From NCBI GenBank assembly GCA_016930645.1, contig JAFGGH010000046.1, positions 1-64,000 on the forward strand: a DNA stretch of 64,000 bases, in the 5' to 3' direction. Shown here piece by piece: positions 1-9,801 of the stretch; the first letter of the stretch is position 1; each line of letters begins with the position of its first letter. A program made the translations under genes and the position numbers. Below the pieces are notes generated by a model. It was given only the letters and a program-made list of their open reading frames with translations, searched no databases and was not told the origin of the DNA. Source of the DNA: Sedimentisphaerales bacterium. GTDB lineage: Bacteria; Planctomycetota; Phycisphaerae; Sedimentisphaerales; Anaerobacaceae.

Positions 1-43
1 AGGACACAGAGCTTATTGCAGAATAAAAACATTAGATATATCC

Positions 44-80
44 TTTTTTCTTTGCGGACTCGGCGGTCTCCGCGGTTAAT
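44..80. repeat. GC-rich near-palindromic intergenic element
   Basis: A short GC-rich stretch (TTTGCGGACTCGGCGG then TCTCCGCGG) sits in otherwise AT-rich DNA just after the 3' end of the leftmost gene. GCGGA and TCTCCGC can pair imperfectly. Sequences of this style recur between genes in many environmental bacterial genomes, but only one copy is visible here, so calling it a dispersed repeat is inference. No gene is seen in positions 1-92. Confidence 0.25.
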
Positions 81-92
81 GAAAAATCCGGG

Positions 93-2924
93 CTAATGGT
101 ACCAGCCTGTTTTCCAGAACCACTGCTCGGCTAAAAGTGCGAAATCATGAAAATCGATGAACTGGTCTTCGTAAAAATCGGTCTCTAATCCGGGGCCGCT
201 TTGCAGCCATTCTGTTGTGAGGGAGTTCAGCTCATTAAAATCCACGATGCCGTCCCAGTTGAGGTCGTAAGGATTAGTGATAATTTCATCGGCGCCCATA
301 TCCACGTTCTCCTCGAATATGCGCTGCTCATAATCGATGTCAAGGGTTGCGTAAGGAGGCAACGAGTTGTTATCGCCGGCGTTTTGGCAGGCTGAACCCG
401 GCAGCAAATGGTAGTTGCCGAGAGAATACGCATCGTTGAGGTCGTTGGGTGTGGTGATGAAATCCCACCAGCCGGCATCGACGAAGTTCGGCTCGGCGTC
501 GATATTTCCAGGCCCCCAGTTCAGTGTGCAGCCTGCGTCGATAGTAGCATCGTCGTATCCGCCTTCGACGTCGCTGTATTTTACGAACATTTGTGTACCT
601 ATGCTCCACGGCCAGACTCGTATAGTGTTTATCAGGGCAAGCTGGTTGCCGTCCGGGGCGATATTGTCGCGGACGATACAGTTAATAACCTGCGGATTAG
701 CCTCTCTGAATGAGCCGATGCCGCCGCCTTCGAGGGCGTTATTGCCGATGACGGTGCAGTTGATATAAGTCGGATTGCACCAGTAAGAATAAAGCCCGCC
801 GCCGCGGTGGCCTGCCGAGTTGCCCGCTATAATGCAGTTTGTAACGACCGGGTCGCTTGAGCCGTCCTGGTCGCCCCAGGAGCATATACCGCCGCCGTGC
901 CTGCCGTGTCCAACGGCGGAATTGTTCATCATTATACAGTTTGTAATAGTCGGGCTGCTGTGATAGAGGTATATAGCACCGCCGTAGCCGACCGTGGTAA
1001 AGGTATTATCTGTTATGATGCAGTCGATAATGAGTGGATTGCTGCCGTAGCCGCAGTAGAAACCGCCGCCGTGGTCGTGCATCGAGTTATTTCGGACGAT
1101 GCATTTTCTTATAGTCGGGCTGCTGTCGAAAATGCAGTAAATCGCACCCCATAAGCTTCCGCCTGCGTTTGTTACGGTCAGGCCTTCGACGATTGAGTTT
1201 GGCTCTTCGCCGCTGTGGAAATTAAAGCCCCGGTGTGCGTCGGCTGGGCTGCCTTGGCAGTCGATTATCGTTGAAGCTGTTATTGATGAATTATTCGGGT
1301 CGATGCTTCTTACAGTTGCAGCTTTTCCGTGAAAATCTATGTCCCTGTTGCCGTTGCCGGTATATCTGCCAATGGTGAGGACTATAACGTCACCGTTATT
1401 TGCGTTGTCTATCGCGCCCTGAATGGTATTGAACTGGCTGCTGTCCGTGATATTCCAGACTGTGTTTGCTTCGCAGGCCCCTATGTCTGTAAACTCACCG
1501 AGGATTCTGGATTTGCCGTCGTAATCAGTTTGATTGAAGTCTGCAAAATTCGGGTCTCCGGTGTTTATACAGGGGCTGTTGTAGTTTATGTGAAAATCAT
1601 CATTGTCCGGATTGGTGAAACACGGGTCTTTGGAGATATTGCCGTTAATGCCTGTCTGGTCGCCTATAACGGAGTTATAATTACCGTTGCCATTGCCCCA
1701 GACATTGTTATATCTTATTAACGGTGCCGGCATACCATCGATATTGTAAATGCCGAAAGCGTTTTGATGTAAAGCTATTATGTTGTTTTCGATGACAGGT
1801 ATCGAATCGGTTAGGCATTCTATTCCGCCGCCGTTGATTGGCGAAGGCTCGTTGCGGACTATTGTGTTGTGGGTAATAATTGGTATTGAGCCGCCTTTGA
1901 TTATTATTCCTGCGCCTTTGATATTGTCGGCTATGATATTGTTTCGGATTATTGGTTCACTTTCCCAGTAAGTTCCGATGCCTGCGCCGTTTGTGGATTC
2001 GTTTTGTATTATCAGATTTCTTTCGACAATCGGATATGATAAATAATAGATATAAATGCCGCCTCCGCCGAGGCTGGTAGCGTAGTTGTCTTTGATAAGG
2101 TTTTCCCTGACTGTCGGAGCGGATGTGTAAGTGATATGAATACCGCCGCCGAGCTTTGCGTTGTTATCTATAACCTGATTATCTTCAACCAGGCCGTCGG
2201 ACCACTGGCGGAGATGAATGCCGCCGCCATAGTAGTCGGCGCTGTTATTTTCAATCAGGTTATTTGTGATTGTGGCATCGCAGTATTGAAAACCCACGAT
2301 AGCACCGCCGTCGCCGTGGTCATAGATATTCACATCTTCGGGGTCGGGGTCCTCGAAACCATGGTCTTTGACAGCGTGGTTATTTATAAATGTGTTACTG
2401 GATACCAAAGGGTTGCTGTGGTCATAGAAATATATTCCGCCTCCCTGACCTGCGATATTGCCTGTAAATACATTTTTGGTGACAGTTGGAGATGAGCTGT
2501 TATAGCAAAGGACACCTCCGCCGCAACGGTTCCATAGATAACCTTTGAATTCCCAGTAAATTTGCAGCCATGAACCTGTGCCCCCTGTTATTGTAAAGCC
2601 GGTCAACACCGAATCATTACCCTCGCCGGAATTAAAAGTTACTACTGAGCCATAGTTTGAATCGGCTGGCAATGAGCCATCTATAATAGTAGCGGCGACA
2701 ATGTTGGGTTCGTTGGGATTTGTGCTGGTAAGAGTAATGGCTTTGCCGAGAAAATTGATATTTTCATAATAAGTGCAGGGGTCTACTATGATTGTACTAC
2801 CGTTATTCGCGTCGTTGATTGCGGACTGGATATTATTATAGTCACCGGGGCGTACATATAATTCAGCGGCCAGGATGCCGCTGCAATATAAAAGAGGCAG
2901 AATTAGCGTGTATAATCTTTTCAT
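93..2924 (-). CDS. Secreted right-handed parallel beta-helix protein with C-terminal EF-hand/dockerin-like tail
   Basis: A 943-residue protein beginning with a signal peptide (MKRLYTLILPLLYCSGILA). The body carries two successive beta-helix units, each opening with a 'NxIQxAIxxANNGxxIxV' segment (about residues 30 and 500) and followed by many short turns rich in N-N-x-I and GGGI(Y/H), as in pectate-lyase-fold and DUF1565-like proteins. The C-terminus has two EF-hand-like loops (DLNWDGIVDFNEL and a weaker DFYEDQFIDFHDF), the tail common on secreted Phycisphaerae proteins. ATG at 2924 is preferred over GTG at 2930 because GAAGAG lies 8 nt before it. It probably binds or acts on polysaccharide outside the cytoplasm; no catalytic residues could be assigned. 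It is separated from the rhamnose operon by a terminator. Confidence 0.8.
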   Translation of the reverse strand: MKRLYTLILPLLYCSGILAAELYVRPGDYNNIQSAINDANNGSTIIVDPCTYYENINFLGKAITLTSTNPNEPNIVAATIIDGSLPADSNYGSVVTFNSGEGNDSVLTGFTITGGTGSWLQIYWEFKGYLWNRCGGGVLCYNSSSPTVTKNVFTGNIAGQGGGIYFYDHSNPLVSSNTFINNHAVKDHGFEDPDPEDVNIYDHGDGGAIVGFQYCDATITNNLIENNSADYYGGGIHLRQWSDGLVEDNQVIDNNAKLGGGIHITYTSAPTVRENLIKDNYATSLGGGGIYIYYLSYPIVERNLIIQNESTNGAGIGTYWESEPIIRNNIIADNIKGAGIIIKGGSIPIITHNTIVRNEPSPINGGGIECLTDSIPVIENNIIALHQNAFGIYNIDGMPAPLIRYNNVWGNGNGNYNSVIGDQTGINGNISKDPCFTNPDNDDFHINYNSPCINTGDPNFADFNQTDYDGKSRILGEFTDIGACEANTVWNITDSSQFNTIQGAIDNANNGDVIVLTIGRYTGNGNRDIDFHGKAATVRSIDPNNSSITASTIIDCQGSPADAHRGFNFHSGEEPNSIVEGLTVTNAGGSLWGAIYCIFDSSPTIRKCIVRNNSMHDHGGGFYCGYGSNPLIIDCIITDNTFTTVGYGGAIYLYHSSPTITNCIMMNNSAVGHGRHGGGICSWGDQDGSSDPVVTNCIIAGNSAGHRGGGLYSYWCNPTYINCTVIGNNALEGGGIGSFREANPQVINCIVRDNIAPDGNQLALINTIRVWPWSIGTQMFVKYSDVEGGYDDATIDAGCTLNWGPGNIDAEPNFVDAGWWDFITTPNDLNDAYSLGNYHLLPGSACQNAGDNNSLPPYATLDIDYEQRIFEENVDMGADEIITNPYDLNWDGIVDFNELNSLTTEWLQSGPGLETDFYEDQFIDFHDFALLAEQWFWKTGWYH

Positions 2925-3062
2925 CAACACTACTCTTCGATAAATTACTCGTCAGAGTCCTGTATTATATCAGAAAAGAATGTTTTTGTCCATACTAATA
3001 AATATAAGTCCTTATCTCATATGGACTTATTGAGAGTCATTCGCGGCGTTTTTTAAAAAAAG

Positions 3063-3118
3063 AAAACGATTACCGGACTTGTGAATCGGCGACAATTATA
3101 AAATCCGGTAATCGTTTT
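3063..3118 (-). terminator. Strong intrinsic terminator of the rhamnose operon
   Basis: A perfect 15-bp inverted repeat: AAAACGATTACCGGA (3063-3077) pairs with TCCGGTAATCGTTTT (3104-3118) around a 26-nt loop. It lies 4 nt beyond the stop codon of the rhamnosidase gene. On the minus strand the hairpin is followed by a long T run. The T run on the other flank means it could also work in the plus direction. Confidence 0.85.
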
Positions 3119-3121
3119 TTC

Positions 3122-6100
3122 TTACTTTTCAATCAGAATCTGGACAGACCCTAATAATCCGGACCCAAGCAGCTCCCATTCCCTGCGGATTACAATATTG
3201 GTTTTTGTGTAGCGTTTTTCATTCGGCAGGTCACGGTCGCCAACCAGACGGTTTCGCCAGGAATTGATAACATCAACTTCGAGCTGATTATCTCCGTTCT
3301 TTAGGGCAGCGGTGATTTCTGTGCGAAAAGGCTTTGTCCAGAGGACACCGATATCGTTTCCATTCAATCGAACAGCAGCGATTCCAATATCCTCAACGTC
3401 TCCCAGGTCAAGCCAATACCGCTTGTCTTTGGCAACTTGAGAAAACGCAAATGTCTTTTTATACATGGCTTTTCCGGAGTAATATTTAATTCCGGTATTG
3501 GGATGTTTTGCCCAGTCGGTCAGTTCCTCAAACTGGATAGATACAGGGCCGCCCCATTTAGAGTCAAAGGAGACCTGCCACGGCCCCTGAATGTCCTGTA
3601 CAGGATTCATATCCGGGAAATTGGATTTTGCCGTGCCCTGTTGGCTCGACGGGATTGACTCGCTAAAGACCACAAAATACGAACCATACGGGTCGAACTG
3701 TATCGGGACATCAGTTCGTTCAGAGCTTTGGCTAAATGCTTCTGCTTTACGTGTTTTTCCTGTTACGGCGTCCCATAGTTCCGGCTGTCTGCCGGAAATA
3801 CGAAATGAGCAGGTTACATTTTGGGAATCTTCCGTCTGATTACTTACGAAATAGACGTGCGCATCGTCAATGGTATAATGAATGTAATCCACCACGGCCT
3901 GAGGATTGTCTTTCACTTCAAAATCGGGCTTAATTTTCATATCCTGCAGGACTTCTCTGCCGGTTTTGCCCCAGAAAACGATTCCCTGTCCATGCTTCCT
4001 GCTACCTGTGGCTTCCGGCGTGTCGCCCCATATTTTATCAGCAAGCTCTTTAAACTGTAGTTGTGCCTGTTGACCTCCTGCTAAGCTAACAAGCCTTTCG
4101 GGTTTGGGGCCGACGACATTGGCTCCCTGGCCGAGCAGCTCATCGACCTTTTTCAGGGCTTCTAATGAAAGCACTTTGTGGTCAGGCAGGGCTAATAAAC
4201 GGTATCTGACGCCTCCAGGAACGAGGATTCTTCCGTCTTCGACTTTCACCTGTAGCAGAAGCTCTTCACTGGTCAAATCGTAATCGTATCCAGGCAGAAC
4301 CTTGGCGGGGTCGTCTTCTTTAAGACGTGCCACGTTGGGGACATGGTCGCCGTAATAGTATAGGACATCGGCAATGAAATTGCCCTGTTGAGTAATATAG
4401 TGACACCGGTTAATGTAGTCAATAAATGTGCCCGCATACTGCCACCAGGTTACCTGCGGATTGACATGCGTACCGGCAAAGTATTCCTGACCGGGGATTC
4501 CCATTTCTTTAGGAGAGCAGGTAAATGTATGGAAGAATATCATATTGAGACCGGAGCAGAATTCATGGTCCATACTGGACTTCAAAGATTTCCATAATAC
4601 ATCGTTCCAGTGGGGTCCAATAGAGGTAAACGATTCGGCAGCCACAAGTTTTTTGCCGTAAGTGTGAGCAACCGATGCAGCCTGCTTGATGTAAAAACGA
4701 TTGACCGGCTGGGGTCGATGCGGAGAAGGAATCCAGAACTCACCCATTATAATATCACTTCTGCCGAGGTTTTTAATCGCATCCAGCGGGCCTGCGTGGG
4801 GTCCGCCTGATTCAGGCTGAATTTCGAGATTGTGTTTGTGCGCGTACTCGGCAAAGACCTTGTAGTGGTTATCCGCAACACAGTCGCCGAGTGTTTTACG
4901 GAAGTCTGCAAGAAAAGCGTTACTGGCTTCTCGACTTTCGACAATTTTTCCTGCAATTACCGGTAAATATGGAATCGTGTCATATCCGCGATATTTCTTA
5001 AAGTCAGCGGCGAAGTCGGGGCTCCAGTTCATTCCGCCGCACTCCCAACTGTCGGTCTCGAGCTGTCTGAGCACTTTGCCGACCAAGGGCCCGGCATCGG
5101 CGAGCAGGGGCTCAACTATTTCATTCCAATATCGGTCGAAGGCGTCTTTGCTTAGATAATCAATTACACGTCCGTGCCAGTCGGCACTGGAGGTTGAAAC
5201 GTGGGCATCGGTAATAGTATAACCGATTCTCAGTACGGTCCAGCTGCCTTCGGGGACACTCCAGGTTAGTGTTCCATCCGGGGTCATCATTTCAGTAATG
5301 TTGCGAATTTCCGCGAGTCCCGTATCCTGCTCACCCGGTACGCTTGGCAGGCCGTTGAGCAGGTAACGGCAATCCGGGGCGGACATTCCAAGCTCTCTAT
5401 CGAGGGCTTTTAATCTCAGGTTTTCAATGGGTTTTGTTGTTGTTTCTTTCTTTTCGTCAATAATAGGATTGCCACTTTGGTCCAGCAAAGTTAACTGGAT
5501 AACCTGTACATTTCTCGGAGAATCCGGATGGTACGGGTCGTAGGCATCTTCAAAAACGATCTGAAAAATCTTACCCTGTATCGGGTCGAATTTGATTTCA
5601 TTGGCCTGCCCGTCCGCCAGGTTACAGGTTTTTGTTTTTTGGCCTTCTTGTGTTTTCAGATAACATGTCTTCGGGCCGTACCCTCTTCTGCCCCGGATAT
5701 TTATTCCGGTAACAGTAACAGGCTGACCGAAGGAAAATTGAAGCCATTCGGGCTTGTCGCGGGTTGGTCCCTGCCCGGGCTCAACGCCAGAGCTAACCCA
5801 GAATGTATTTTCATCCTTATCTACAGCATAAGTTGCGGGCTGGTTTTCCTGAGATGAGCCGGCTTGTACATTAAAAGCTGACGCTGTTCCATTTTGCTTT
5901 TTCTGAGGGTAAGCAAGAACGCAAATATCTTTATAATAATTCTCTCTGGAGTTGGGAACAGGGAGCTTTTCTTTATATTCGACCGGGCCTGCTATATCAA
6001 TCTCCGACCATGTTAATTGTTTGGCCGCAAAATCAGGCGTAACATTCGGGCCGCCCAGGTTCCAGCCGCTCTGTATGGAAAGGCCTAAAACCAGTCCGAG

Positions 6101-6436
6101 TCGTTCTGCTTCTTTTAGAGCGTGTTTATATAATTGTCGCCACTTGTCGCTGGCAAAGGTCGGGCCGGCAGGGACCTGGTTATTGCCCCATTGATTGGCT
6201 CCGCCGGCGTCAAAGAGCATCGCACCGCTGAAGCCCTTGGCCTTCATTTCTTCTAGGTCACGGGTAATGGCTTCTTTTGTTACGTTGCTGTTTAGCCACC
6301 ACCACCAGCAGCGGACGCCGTATTGGCGGGGGGGATTTGTAAAGCCTTTTTCCAGAGCTTGTGTTTTAATAGTTACGCAAGATGACTCGCAAAAACAAAT
6401 GATTAAAAACAAAATAAATGTTGTTGTCTTGCGCAT
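3122..6436 (-). CDS. Alpha-L-rhamnosidase, glycoside hydrolase family 106
   Basis: A 1104-residue exported enzyme predicted to release terminal L-rhamnose from polysaccharides or glycosides. The N-terminus is a signal peptide (hydrophobic stretch at about 5-18), with no clear lipobox. The mature protein opens with the GH106 hallmark: PP-x-x-Y followed by CWWWWLNSNVTKEAITRDLEEMK (residues 36-65). Mid-protein it has QPESGGPHAG and GEFW-type segments, and near the C-terminus a beta-sandwich region (about 960-1104) with the GPWQVSFDSKWGGP motif usual for this family. Length matches GH106. It is the last gene of the minus-strand operon, 15 nt after the permease. Substrate linkage cannot be read from sequence. 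Confidence 0.9.
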   Translation of the reverse strand: MRKTTTFILFLIICFCESSCVTIKTQALEKGFTNPPRQYGVRCWWWWLNSNVTKEAITRDLEEMKAKGFSGAMLFDAGGANQWGNNQVPAGPTFASDKWRQLYKHALKEAERLGLVLGLSIQSGWNLGGPNVTPDFAAKQLTWSEIDIAGPVEYKEKLPVPNSRENYYKDICVLAYPQKKQNGTASAFNVQAGSSQENQPATYAVDKDENTFWVSSGVEPGQGPTRDKPEWLQFSFGQPVTVTGINIRGRRGYGPKTCYLKTQEGQKTKTCNLADGQANEIKFDPIQGKIFQIVFEDAYDPYHPDSPRNVQVIQLTLLDQSGNPIIDEKKETTTKPIENLRLKALDRELGMSAPDCRYLLNGLPSVPGEQDTGLAEIRNITEMMTPDGTLTWSVPEGSWTVLRIGYTITDAHVSTSSADWHGRVIDYLSKDAFDRYWNEIVEPLLADAGPLVGKVLRQLETDSWECGGMNWSPDFAADFKKYRGYDTIPYLPVIAGKIVESREASNAFLADFRKTLGDCVADNHYKVFAEYAHKHNLEIQPESGGPHAGPLDAIKNLGRSDIIMGEFWIPSPHRPQPVNRFYIKQAASVAHTYGKKLVAAESFTSIGPHWNDVLWKSLKSSMDHEFCSGLNMIFFHTFTCSPKEMGIPGQEYFAGTHVNPQVTWWQYAGTFIDYINRCHYITQQGNFIADVLYYYGDHVPNVARLKEDDPAKVLPGYDYDLTSEELLLQVKVEDGRILVPGGVRYRLLALPDHKVLSLEALKKVDELLGQGANVVGPKPERLVSLAGGQQAQLQFKELADKIWGDTPEATGSRKHGQGIVFWGKTGREVLQDMKIKPDFEVKDNPQAVVDYIHYTIDDAHVYFVSNQTEDSQNVTCSFRISGRQPELWDAVTGKTRKAEAFSQSSERTDVPIQFDPYGSYFVVFSESIPSSQQGTAKSNFPDMNPVQDIQGPWQVSFDSKWGGPVSIQFEELTDWAKHPNTGIKYYSGKAMYKKTFAFSQVAKDKRYWLDLGDVEDIGIAAVRLNGNDIGVLWTKPFRTEITAALKNGDNQLEVDVINSWRNRLVGDRDLPNEKRYTKTNIVIRREWELLGSGLLGSVQILIEK

Positions 6437-6451
6437 GTTCTATTTCTTTTT

Positions 6452-8053
6452 TTATTGTGAGTCGTTATTCTTCCACATCCAGAGAGAAGCTCCTACAAAC
6501 CACAAAATGCTCACTCCGAACAAAACTGTTTTAGTAACACCCAGTTCCCTGTCACCGAATAAAAACAATATCGGCATTCCAACCAGAACCGCAAGTGCAA
6601 GCCATGAAGCGGCTTGTGCTAATAACCTAAACCAGGTCATCGAGTAAACCTGCCGCTGGTATATTGCACTAAGCAAGATATATAAGAACGCGGCGAAGAA
6701 CCAGCCCGGCAGTGAGACAAAATAAATCTGGACTCTGTCTGTTTTTACGAGCCATAAACATATTCCTAATGTTAAAAACCATGCCAGGCCTGCGGCCCAG
6801 TTAAAGCTCTTTTTGCTGACTTCGGCGTAGCTGCTTTGCAGGCCTAATTTTTTAATCAGCCAGAAGTCAACGAATATTACGGCCCCCATAGGCATAAGCA
6901 GCAAGCCGTATAAAGCAACGAAACCGAGCAGCTTCATAGCAATTGCCGGGAACATACCGGCTGCGGTCGCGAGCATTCCGGTCGCGAAGGTAATCGCGAA
7001 TCTGGATTTTTTCGGCATTATGGCCTGAAAGGCGAGGCCGGCACGGTAAATTGTCGGATTAGCCGTAGTCCAGCCTGCGATGATAACACATATCAGGCCT
7101 GCGAGACCTGCCGCTCTATAGGCCAACGGGCCGGGCAGCACATCTGTATTAGTTGGGTCAAGATGCAACTGGTACGCGTAAAGGATAGAGGCGCTCAGCC
7201 AGGCCATAAAGTGGCCTACGTACATACCGGCTGCGGAAGCGATTGCGTACCAGCTCTTTTTTGCGTATCTGAAAACGGAAAGGTCGGACATTCCGATGTG
7301 CATAGCCATATTACAGAACCATGCGAAAAACGCGATGTGCCAAAACGTAAATTTTATTTGTCCCTCTTGCGGATCCCCGCCTTTCCACATATGAGTTTCA
7401 GCAAGATGCCAAACATCGCTGAGAGATTTAATTTCGACACCGGTAGAATCTATAAACTGTCGAAGCCCTATCAAGCCGAACGCTAAAAAGACAAGCACCA
7501 TCCAGGGAGATGCGATATTGGCGAATTTCGCGACAGTCTTATAGCCGTAAGCGGCAACAATTGCAATTAGAAAACCAACCACCAGAACAGCGATAACCCA
7601 GCCGACACTGTTCGGATAAAGGTCATTAAGACGGGGCATTGGAAATTTGAACCATACTCCGACAGCCGTAGCCGAGACAGTAATCATTGCTCCTGCTAAA
7701 AAGCAAAACATTACTCCATTTGCAAGGTTGTAAAGGGTAACGAGTTTTCTGCCGCAGATTTTCTCAAGCTGATAATAAAGAGTCAGCCGGGTGCGGGTCG
7801 CGATTGGAGCGCATAAAAACATCCAGCTAAGCACCGCTAAAGCGTTACCTACAATTAAACCTACTACGACGTCGAATGCACTAACACCGGCTGCAACAAA
7901 AAGAGGTCCAATCATCAGCTCCGTACCGGCGCAGTGTTCGCCGGCGTACATGCCGATAAAACTTTTGAAGCCCAATAAAGCGCTTTGCGGTACGGGTCTG
8001 CGTTCAAATTCATCATGCGTGTGTGTTTGCTGAGAATTTTGTTCGTTGTCCAT
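6452..8053 (-). CDS. NCS1-like (purine/cytosine permease family) transporter, candidate rhamnose permease
   Basis: A 533-residue polytopic inner-membrane protein with about 12 hydrophobic segments. The first helices contain GEHCAGTELMIGPLFVAAG, which recalls the NCS1/cytosine-permease fold. ATG at 8053 is preferred over TTG at 8059: AAGGGA lies about 7 nt upstream. It sits between rhamnose isomerase and the secreted rhamnosidase, exactly where a sugar importer is expected, and no ABC, MFS, RhaT or RhaY transporter is present. Rhamnose (or rhamnoside) uptake is therefore inferred from context, while characterised NCS1 members carry nucleobases, hydantoins or vitamins. Import of another compound remains possible. 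Confidence 0.7.
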   Translation of the reverse strand: MDNEQNSQQTHTHDEFERRPVPQSALLGFKSFIGMYAGEHCAGTELMIGPLFVAAGVSAFDVVVGLIVGNALAVLSWMFLCAPIATRTRLTLYYQLEKICGRKLVTLYNLANGVMFCFLAGAMITVSATAVGVWFKFPMPRLNDLYPNSVGWVIAVLVVGFLIAIVAAYGYKTVAKFANIASPWMVLVFLAFGLIGLRQFIDSTGVEIKSLSDVWHLAETHMWKGGDPQEGQIKFTFWHIAFFAWFCNMAMHIGMSDLSVFRYAKKSWYAIASAAGMYVGHFMAWLSASILYAYQLHLDPTNTDVLPGPLAYRAAGLAGLICVIIAGWTTANPTIYRAGLAFQAIMPKKSRFAITFATGMLATAAGMFPAIAMKLLGFVALYGLLLMPMGAVIFVDFWLIKKLGLQSSYAEVSKKSFNWAAGLAWFLTLGICLWLVKTDRVQIYFVSLPGWFFAAFLYILLSAIYQRQVYSMTWFRLLAQAASWLALAVLVGMPILFLFGDRELGVTKTVLFGVSILWFVGASLWMWKNNDSQ

Positions 8054-8069
8054 AATCAATTCCCTTCTC

Positions 8070-9338
8070 TTAGAGACGTTTGCTTAGAATATTATCCTCA
8101 TATTCCTTTACCTGCTCTATCCAGTCGGTACCGACGGGCACGTTGTTCTTTTTACAGTAGAAATCCCATACCGCAGAAAAAGGCATTGTTTTTAGTTCCT
8201 CAAGAAAGACGAGTCTTTGGGTATAGTCGCCGGCAAGCTCGATTTTTTTTAGTTTTTCAATCGGTTCAAGTAAAGCAATCAATAAAGCCTTAATCATCGA
8301 GCGTGTTCCAATTGTCCATGCAGCGATTCGGTTAATGCTGGCATCGAAGAAATCCAGGCCGATATGAATTTTGTCAAGCTTACCGCTGCGGATGATTTCC
8401 TGGGCGATTGCCAGCAGCTCGTCGTTCAGTATAACAACGTGGTCGCTGTCCCATCGAACCGGCCTGCTTACGTGAAGCAGAAGACCCGGTAAAAATTCAA
8501 TTACTGAAGAAATTTTATCAGATATGACTTCGGTTGGATGAAAATGGCCTGCGTCAAGACATAGCAGCTTTTGTCTCGATACAGCGTAGCCCATATAAAA
8601 TTCGTGCGAACCGACCGTGTAGCTTTCAGCACCGATGCCAAAAAGCTTTGATTCAACGGCATCAAGGTGAACTTTGGAGTCGATTTTTTCCGAGAAGATT
8701 TTGTCCAGCGAATTTGTGAGTCTTTCTCTTGGGTCTTTTCTGTCAACGGGGATGTCTTTATATCCGTCAGGCACCCATACGTTTGTGACCGTAGCAGAAC
8801 CTAACTGCTTGCCCATTTCAGCGCCGATTTTTCGGCAGGCTATGCCGTGTTCAATCCAGAAATTGCGAATACCCTTATCGGGGTGGCTTAGAGTAAATCC
8901 ATCTGCGGCTTTGGGATGAGAAAAATAAGTCGGATTAAAATCCATTCCCAAGCTGTTTTCTTTTGCCCAGTCAATCCAGCTTTGAAAATGTTCGATACCG
9001 ATTTCATTTCGGTCAACATGCTTGCCTCCGTTATCAAGGTAGCAGGCGTGCAGGTTCAGACGGTGTTTACCGGGTATAAGGCTTAACGTCTTTTCAATGT
9101 CCATTCTCAGCTCGTCAATAGTTCCTGCCTTGCCTGGATAATTACCCGTTGCCTGGATACCTCCGCCGGACAATTCGGCACCGACTTTTTCGAAGCCGCC
9201 AACATCGTCTCCCTGCCAACAGTGTATGGAAACGGGTATCTTTGAAAGCATGTCTGTAGCTTTTTTGGTATCTACGCCTAATGAAGAATAAGATTGTTTA
9301 GCTAAAGTGTATGCCTGTTCGATTTTATCATCTGCCAC
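8070..9338 (-). CDS. rhaA: L-rhamnose isomerase
   Basis: Cytoplasmic metal-dependent enzyme converting L-rhamnose to L-rhamnulose, the first step of the phosphorylating pathway. The N-terminal [14 protein letters not shown] motif and the central [15 protein letters not shown] metal-site segment are characteristic of RhaA. GTG at 9338 is chosen as start because AAAGGAA lies 8 nt upstream and the resulting 422 residues match the usual length (about 419). A TTG at 9356 would add six residues. It is followed 16 nt later by the permease and preceded by the ASRT-family gene. Confidence 0.95.
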   Translation of the reverse strand: MADDKIEQAYTLAKQSYSSLGVDTKKATDMLSKIPVSIHCWQGDDVGGFEKVGAELSGGGIQATGNYPGKAGTIDELRMDIEKTLSLIPGKHRLNLHACYLDNGGKHVDRNEIGIEHFQSWIDWAKENSLGMDFNPTYFSHPKAADGFTLSHPDKGIRNFWIEHGIACRKIGAEMGKQLGSATVTNVWVPDGYKDIPVDRKDPRERLTNSLDKIFSEKIDSKVHLDAVESKLFGIGAESYTVGSHEFYMGYAVSRQKLLCLDAGHFHPTEVISDKISSVIEFLPGLLLHVSRPVRWDSDHVVILNDELLAIAQEIIRSGKLDKIHIGLDFFDASINRIAAWTIGTRSMIKALLIALLEPIEKLKKIELAGDYTQRLVFLEELKTMPFSAVWDFYCKKNNVPVGTDWIEQVKEYEDNILSKRL

Positions 9339-9373
9339 TTTCTCTATTCCTTTCAATAAGCGAGGCTATGTAA

Positions 9374-9769
9374 TCAATCCGCAGGAAAAGCCATAGTTGA
9401 CAAAAACGCCATATTATTCTGGGTTGTATCCAATCTTGACATCTGTGCAACTATCGGGTCTGAGCTTTTAATCACCAAAGAATAAGGCGTCCCTTTAGGT
9501 ATGACTGGTTTGCCATCCTGTAAAAGCTCGTCTATCCTGAGATGGCTGCTTCTTTGAGCAGCGACTGTAATATCCTTTACAATCACGGGATTACTGTCTT
9601 CAAAATAAAAAATAAGCTCTACTGAAACATCTTTCTCTGAAGTGTTGAGCAAGCAGATACATTCGTGAGAGATATAATTGTTGATATTTTCGCTGTCTCT
9701 GTCAGTTGGAACAGGAATATAACCGTCAGGTACAACCCAGCATTTTTTGCCAATTGCCTGTTTATCCAT
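9374..9769 (-). CDS. ASRT-family (sensory rhodopsin transducer-like) small protein
   Basis: A 131-residue soluble protein without signal peptide. The N-terminal KKCWVVPDGYIP, the central SHECICLLN and the C-terminal DPIVAQMSRLDTTQ match the Anabaena sensory rhodopsin transducer family. That family is a beta-sandwich which comparative studies proposed to be a small-molecule (probably sugar) binding domain. No rhodopsin is in the window. Position between aldolase and isomerase suggests binding of a rhamnose intermediate or a mutarotase-like helper role; this is inference. The ribosome binding site is weak. Confidence 0.75.
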   Translation of the reverse strand: MDKQAIGKKCWVVPDGYIPVPTDRDSENINNYISHECICLLNTSEKDVSVELIFYFEDSNPVIVKDITVAAQRSSHLRIDELLQDGKPVIPKGTPYSLVIKSSDPIVAQMSRLDTTQNNMAFLSTMAFPAD

Positions 9770-9801
9770 AACAAATCGCTGATTTTTTTACTTCTATAAA
9801 T

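Noticed and set aside
201-2495. Several plus-strand open frames opposite the beta-helix gene
   Set aside because: They lie antisense to a long gene with clear signal peptide and repeats; they arise from its codon bias and have no ribosome binding sites or recognisable motifs.
6195-6647. A 150-codon plus-strand frame spanning the GH106/permease junction
   Set aside because: Antisense to the 5' end of GH106 and the 3' end of the permease gene; no family resemblance, and both opposing genes are secure.
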